16,066 bases of DNA from DASRZM01 sp035686365. Lineage in GTDB: Bacteria; Pseudomonadota; Gammaproteobacteria; Xanthomonadales; Xanthomonadaceae. Location: the NCBI GenBank assembly GCA_035686365.1, contig DASRZM010000040.1, positions 1-16,066 on the forward strand, given 5' to 3'. Position numbers and translations under genes: made by a program. Under the pieces are notes generated by a model. It worked only from the letters and a program-made list of their open reading frames with translations, ran no database searches and had not been told where the DNA came from. How positions within the stretch are numbered: the stretch's first letter is position 1; the number at the start of each line of letters is the position of its first letter. This document shows positions 13,591-16,066 of the stretch, in pieces.

Positions 13591-14334
13591 GTGATCCGCG
13601 CACTCACGCTCGACCTCGACGACACCTTGTGGGCGGTCGCCCCGGCACTGGCGCGCGCCGAGCTCGCGCTCGAGCAGTGGCTGCACGACCATTGCCCGGC
13701 GGTGGCCGAGCGCTTTCCGGTGGCCACCATGCGCGCCCTGCGCGAACGCCTCGCCGCCGAGCGCCCGGACCTGGCGCACGACTACACCGGCCAGCGCCGG
13801 CTGTCGATTGCGGCCGCGTTCGCCGCCTGCGGGCAGGACGATGCGCTGGTGGATGCCGCCTTCGAGGCGTTCTACACGGCGCGCAACCAGGTCGAGATCT
13901 ACGCGGACGTGGCCGCCGCGTTGCGCCGCATCGCCGCGCGCGTGCCGATCGTTTCGGTGAGCAACGGCAACGCCGACCTGCGGCGGATCGGCCTGCACCC
14001 GTGGTTCCACGACCAGGTCAGCGCCCGCGCGGTCGGTGTCGCCAAGCCCGATCCGCGCATCTTCCACGTCGCCTGCGAGCGCGTGGGTTGCCATCCCTCG
14101 CAGGTGCTGCACGTGGGCGACGATCCGCACCTGGACGTGGCCGGCGCGCGCGCCGCCGGACTGCGCGCGGCCTGGATCGATCGTCACGGCGCACCGTGGC
14201 CGGACCTGGCGGCGCCGGAACTGAGTTTCACCGGCCTGGATGCGTTGGCCGACTGGGTCGAGACACACGCCGTGCGCCCCGCCCCGGTGGCAGAATTCCG
14301 CAGCGGCGCCGCGGCTGGCCAACTGCAACCGTAG
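13591..14334 (+). CDS. HAD-superfamily hydrolase (phosphatase, YigB-like)
   Basis: A 247-residue protein starting at GTG (13591), chosen because HAD motif I then falls at the very N-terminus as usual (MIRALTLDLDDTLW, nucleophile Asp8 and acid Asp10). Motif II is VSVSNGN (Ser124), motif III is the AKPDPRIF loop (Lys152), and motif IV is HVGDDPHLDVAGA (Asp177/Asp178). The helical cap between residues 15 and 100 marks subfamily IA. All catalytic residues are present, so it should be an active phosphatase. The family includes E. coli YigB (FMN phosphatase), but the substrate cannot be read here. No Shine-Dalgarno is evident before the GTG. The gene ends 73 bp before the aminopeptidase start, and the two may be co-transcribed. 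Confidence 0.9.
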   Translation: MIRALTLDLDDTLWAVAPALARAELALEQWLHDHCPAVAERFPVATMRALRERLAAERPDLAHDYTGQRRLSIAAAFAACGQDDALVDAAFEAFYTARNQVEIYADVAAALRRIAARVPIVSVSNGNADLRRIGLHPWFHDQVSARAVGVAKPDPRIFHVACERVGCHPSQVLHVGDDPHLDVAGARAAGLRAAWIDRHGAPWPDLAAPELSFTGLDALADWVETHAVRPAPVAEFRSGAAAGQLQP

Positions 14335-14407
14335 CCGCAGTCCAGGAGCCCTCTGGACAGGTGCACGATGGATCCGTTGGCCACGTCCCAGTGAGGAGAC
14401 ACCCCGC

Positions 14408-15790
14408 TTGAACTGTTTCTCTGCCGCCGAAGACACCCCGCAGGCGATTCCGATCGTGGCGCTGGGCCCCGCCGAGCTGGCTGCTTTTGCCGCCGGCGAG
14501 ACGGCGCCGGCGCAGCGCTGGATCCAGACCATGGACTTCCAGGCCCATACGCAGACCAGCCTGGTCCTGCCCGATGCCGACGGAGCGCCACGACTGGTGC
14601 TGGCCGGGATCGAGGACGAGGGTGATCCGCTCGCGCTCGCGCACCTGCCGCTGTCGCTGCCGCCGGGCATCTACTACCTCGACCCGCAGCGCGGCCGCCG
14701 CGTGCCGATGGCCAAGGCGATCCTGGGCTGGGGGCTGGGTGCCTATCGCTTCGACCGCTACCGCACGGCCGATCGCGAGCCGGCGCGGCTGGTGCTCGAG
14801 GGCGCCAGCCCGATCGCCGAAGCGTATTCGCTGCTCAAGGCCAGCATCCTGGTGCGCGACCTGGTGAATACGCCGACCCAGGACATGGGTCCGGATCAGC
14901 TCGAGGCGGTCGCGGTGCGGCTGGCCGACGCCCATGGCGGGCAGCTGCGTTCGATCGTCGGCGAGGCCCTGCTGCGCGAGAACTTCCCTGCGATCCACGC
15001 GGTCGGTCGTGCCAGCCACCGCGCGCCGCGCCTGGTCGAGTTGGGCTGGGGCGATCCGGCGCACCCGCACCTGGTGGTGGTCGGCAAGGGCGTGTGCTTC
15101 GACACCGGCGGGCTGAACCTGAAGACCGGCGACGGCATGCGCCTGATGAAGAAGGACATGGGCGGCGCCGCGCACGCGCTCGCACTGGCGCAGGTGATCA
15201 TGGCCAACCGGCTCCCGGTGCGGCTGACGCTGCTGGTGCCGGCGGTGGAGAACGCCGTGGCCGCCGACGCCTACCGTCCGGGCGAGGTGCTGCGCACCCG
15301 CGGCGGCCATCTGGTGGAGGTCGACAACACCGATGCCGAAGGGCGACTGGTGCTGTGCGATGCACTGGCCTACGCGGTCGAGTCCGGGCCCGACCTGATC
15401 GTCGACTTCGCAACCCTTACCGGCGCCGCGCGCGTGGCGCTGGGTCCGGACCTGCCGGCGCTGTACAGCAACCACGACGAGCTGCGCGAGGGCGTGCTCG
15501 CCGCCGCGCGCGAGGAGCGCGATCCGGTCTGGCCAATGCCGCTGTGGCAGCCCTACCGCAGCTACCTGAAGAGCTCGGTCGCCGACTTCACCAACGCCGG
15601 CGCCTCGCGTATGGCCGGCTCGGTGACCGCGGCGCTGTTCCTGCAGTCGTTCGTACCCGACGCGCAACCGTGGGTGCACTACGACCTGTACGCCTGGAAC
15701 GAAAGCGACCGTCCGGGCCGTCCCTGCGGCGGCGAAGCCCAGGGACTGCGCGGCACCTGGCGCTACCTGGCGCGACGGTACCGGACCTGA
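14408..15790 (+). CDS. Leucyl aminopeptidase family protein (peptidase M17)
   Basis: A 460-residue cytosolic metallopeptidase. The start is taken as TTG at 14408 because GAGGAG ends nine bases before it; longer in-frame starts overlap the HAD gene. The C-terminal catalytic domain holds GKGVCFDTGGLNLK (Lys227, Asp232), MKKDMGG (Asp250) and the signature NTDAEGRL (Asp309, Glu311, Arg313). The spacing of these residues equals that of the metal ligands of bovine lens leucine aminopeptidase, so a two-metal active enzyme is expected. The N-terminal domain is short and diverged compared with E. coli PepA, and the total length is nearer to PepB. It removes N-terminal amino acids from peptides; the exact preference is unknown. 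Confidence 0.92.
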   Translation: MNCFSAAEDTPQAIPIVALGPAELAAFAAGETAPAQRWIQTMDFQAHTQTSLVLPDADGAPRLVLAGIEDEGDPLALAHLPLSLPPGIYYLDPQRGRRVPMAKAILGWGLGAYRFDRYRTADREPARLVLEGASPIAEAYSLLKASILVRDLVNTPTQDMGPDQLEAVAVRLADAHGGQLRSIVGEALLRENFPAIHAVGRASHRAPRLVELGWGDPAHPHLVVVGKGVCFDTGGLNLKTGDGMRLMKKDMGGAAHALALAQVIMANRLPVRLTLLVPAVENAVAADAYRPGEVLRTRGGHLVEVDNTDAEGRLVLCDALAYAVESGPDLIVDFATLTGAARVALGPDLPALYSNHDELREGVLAAAREERDPVWPMPLWQPYRSYLKSSVADFTNAGASRMAGSVTAALFLQSFVPDAQPWVHYDLYAWNESDRPGRPCGGEAQGLRGTWRYLARRYRT

Positions 15791-15801
15791 CAGGCCGCAG
15801 C

Positions 15802-15822
15802 TGCCGGCGGTGCCCGCCGGCA
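15802..15822 (+). terminator. Hairpin after the aminopeptidase gene
   Basis: TGCCGGCGG (15802-15810), loop TGC, CCGCCGGCA (15814-15822): a perfect 9-bp GC-rich stem starting 11 bases after the stop. No T-run follows, so termination would be inefficient or Rho-assisted. Confidence 0.45.
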
Positions 15823-15925
15823 CTGTGCGCGCGCACCGGCGCACACGAGCAGGACGGCAGGCCGATGGGAGCCGGTCTGCCGTCACGCGTACACTGTTGC
15901 GCCGTCCTGATCGTCCATGGGAAAC

Positions 15926-16066
15926 ATGAACTCGCCGGACCTGCTCAACGAACTGCGCATCCAGCGCCGTTCGCCGGCGCCGCCGCCGCGCTGGCCGCTG
16001 TGGGCCGCGGCTGCGGCGCTGGCGCTGGCGCTGGCCGCCCTCGCAGGGTGGCTGCTGGTGCGCGAC
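15926..16066 (+). CDS. N-terminal part of a probable RND-type periplasmic adaptor (cut by window end)
   Basis: The frame stays open to the window end. The visible start reads MNSPDLLNELRIQRRSPAPPPRWPLW followed by a strongly hydrophobic segment AAAAALALALAALAGWLLVRD. A short basic/proline-rich cytoplasmic lead and a single N-terminal anchor are typical of HlyD/AcrA-like membrane fusion proteins of efflux pumps, and the DLLxxLRIxR opening is common in xanthomonad versions. ATG at 15926 is preferred for the nearby GGGA; an in-frame ATG at 15917 is the alternative. Only about 47 codons are seen, so the family is a suggestion; any membrane-anchored protein would look similar at this length. Confidence 0.6.
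   Translation, partial: MNSPDLLNELRIQRRSPAPPPRWPLWAAAAALALALAALAGWLLVRD

Noticed and set aside
14228..15886. A 552-codon minus-strand frame opposite the aminopeptidase gene
   Set aside because: It lies antisense to a clear M17 peptidase with all metal ligands, and its His/Gln/Arg-rich product has no recognisable domain.

Overview
The window is GC-rich (by eye roughly two thirds G+C) and looks like the chromosome of a gammaproteobacterium of the Xanthomonadaceae/Lysobacteraceae (Lysobacter/Luteimonas/Xanthomonas-like). Three things point there: a B12-dependent ribonucleotide reductase split into NrdJa and NrdJb, several lysine/alanine-rich histone H1-like proteins, and short palindromic intergenic repeats of the kind common in that family. 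This placement is inference. No rRNA, tRNA, CRISPR array or transposase gene was seen.

Left part (1-1860): an AraC-type regulator (minus strand) diverges from a small exported DUF6265-like protein (plus). Then come a short element with 9-bp inverted ends and a possible small membrane protein whose start overlaps the end of nrdJb.

Ribonucleotide reductase locus (1811-7142, minus strand): nrdJa encodes the catalytic part of a class II (adenosylcobalamin) ribonucleotide reductase. It is interrupted by a 375-residue intein with LAGLIDADG endonuclease motifs. The intein sits directly before the catalytic thiyl-radical cysteine and ends in the unusual residue Gln. The gene has a good sigma70-like promoter, followed at once by a pair of NrdR-box-like sequences 31 bp apart and a leader of about 300 nt. 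Downstream lie a coiled-coil, lysine-tailed protein with an FNR-type box upstream, and then nrdJb. NrdJb carries the cysteine-rich redox tail and has a run of nine A in its coding strand just before that tail.

Middle (7143-10136): a broken DegP/DegQ-type protease remnant and a palindromic repeat lead into a tightly packed plus-strand operon. It encodes a DUF883/ElaB-YqjD-like protein, a YqjE/holin-like membrane protein, a small hypothetical protein and an AI-2E/PerM-family transporter; the first three genes are joined by ATGA overlaps.

Right-middle (10137-13590): a set of stress- and envelope-type genes. These are an alanine-rich coiled-coil lipoprotein (minus) with a clear intrinsic terminator, a GlsB/YeaQ-family membrane protein (plus), a cardiolipin-synthase-type phospholipase D (minus) and a histone H1-like protein (minus) containing a 33-bp tandem repeat. 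Two perfect hairpins lie upstream of the H1-like gene.

Right end (13591-16066): a HAD phosphatase, an M17 leucyl aminopeptidase family protein starting at TTG, and the first about 47 codons of a probable RND-type periplasmic adaptor that runs off the window.
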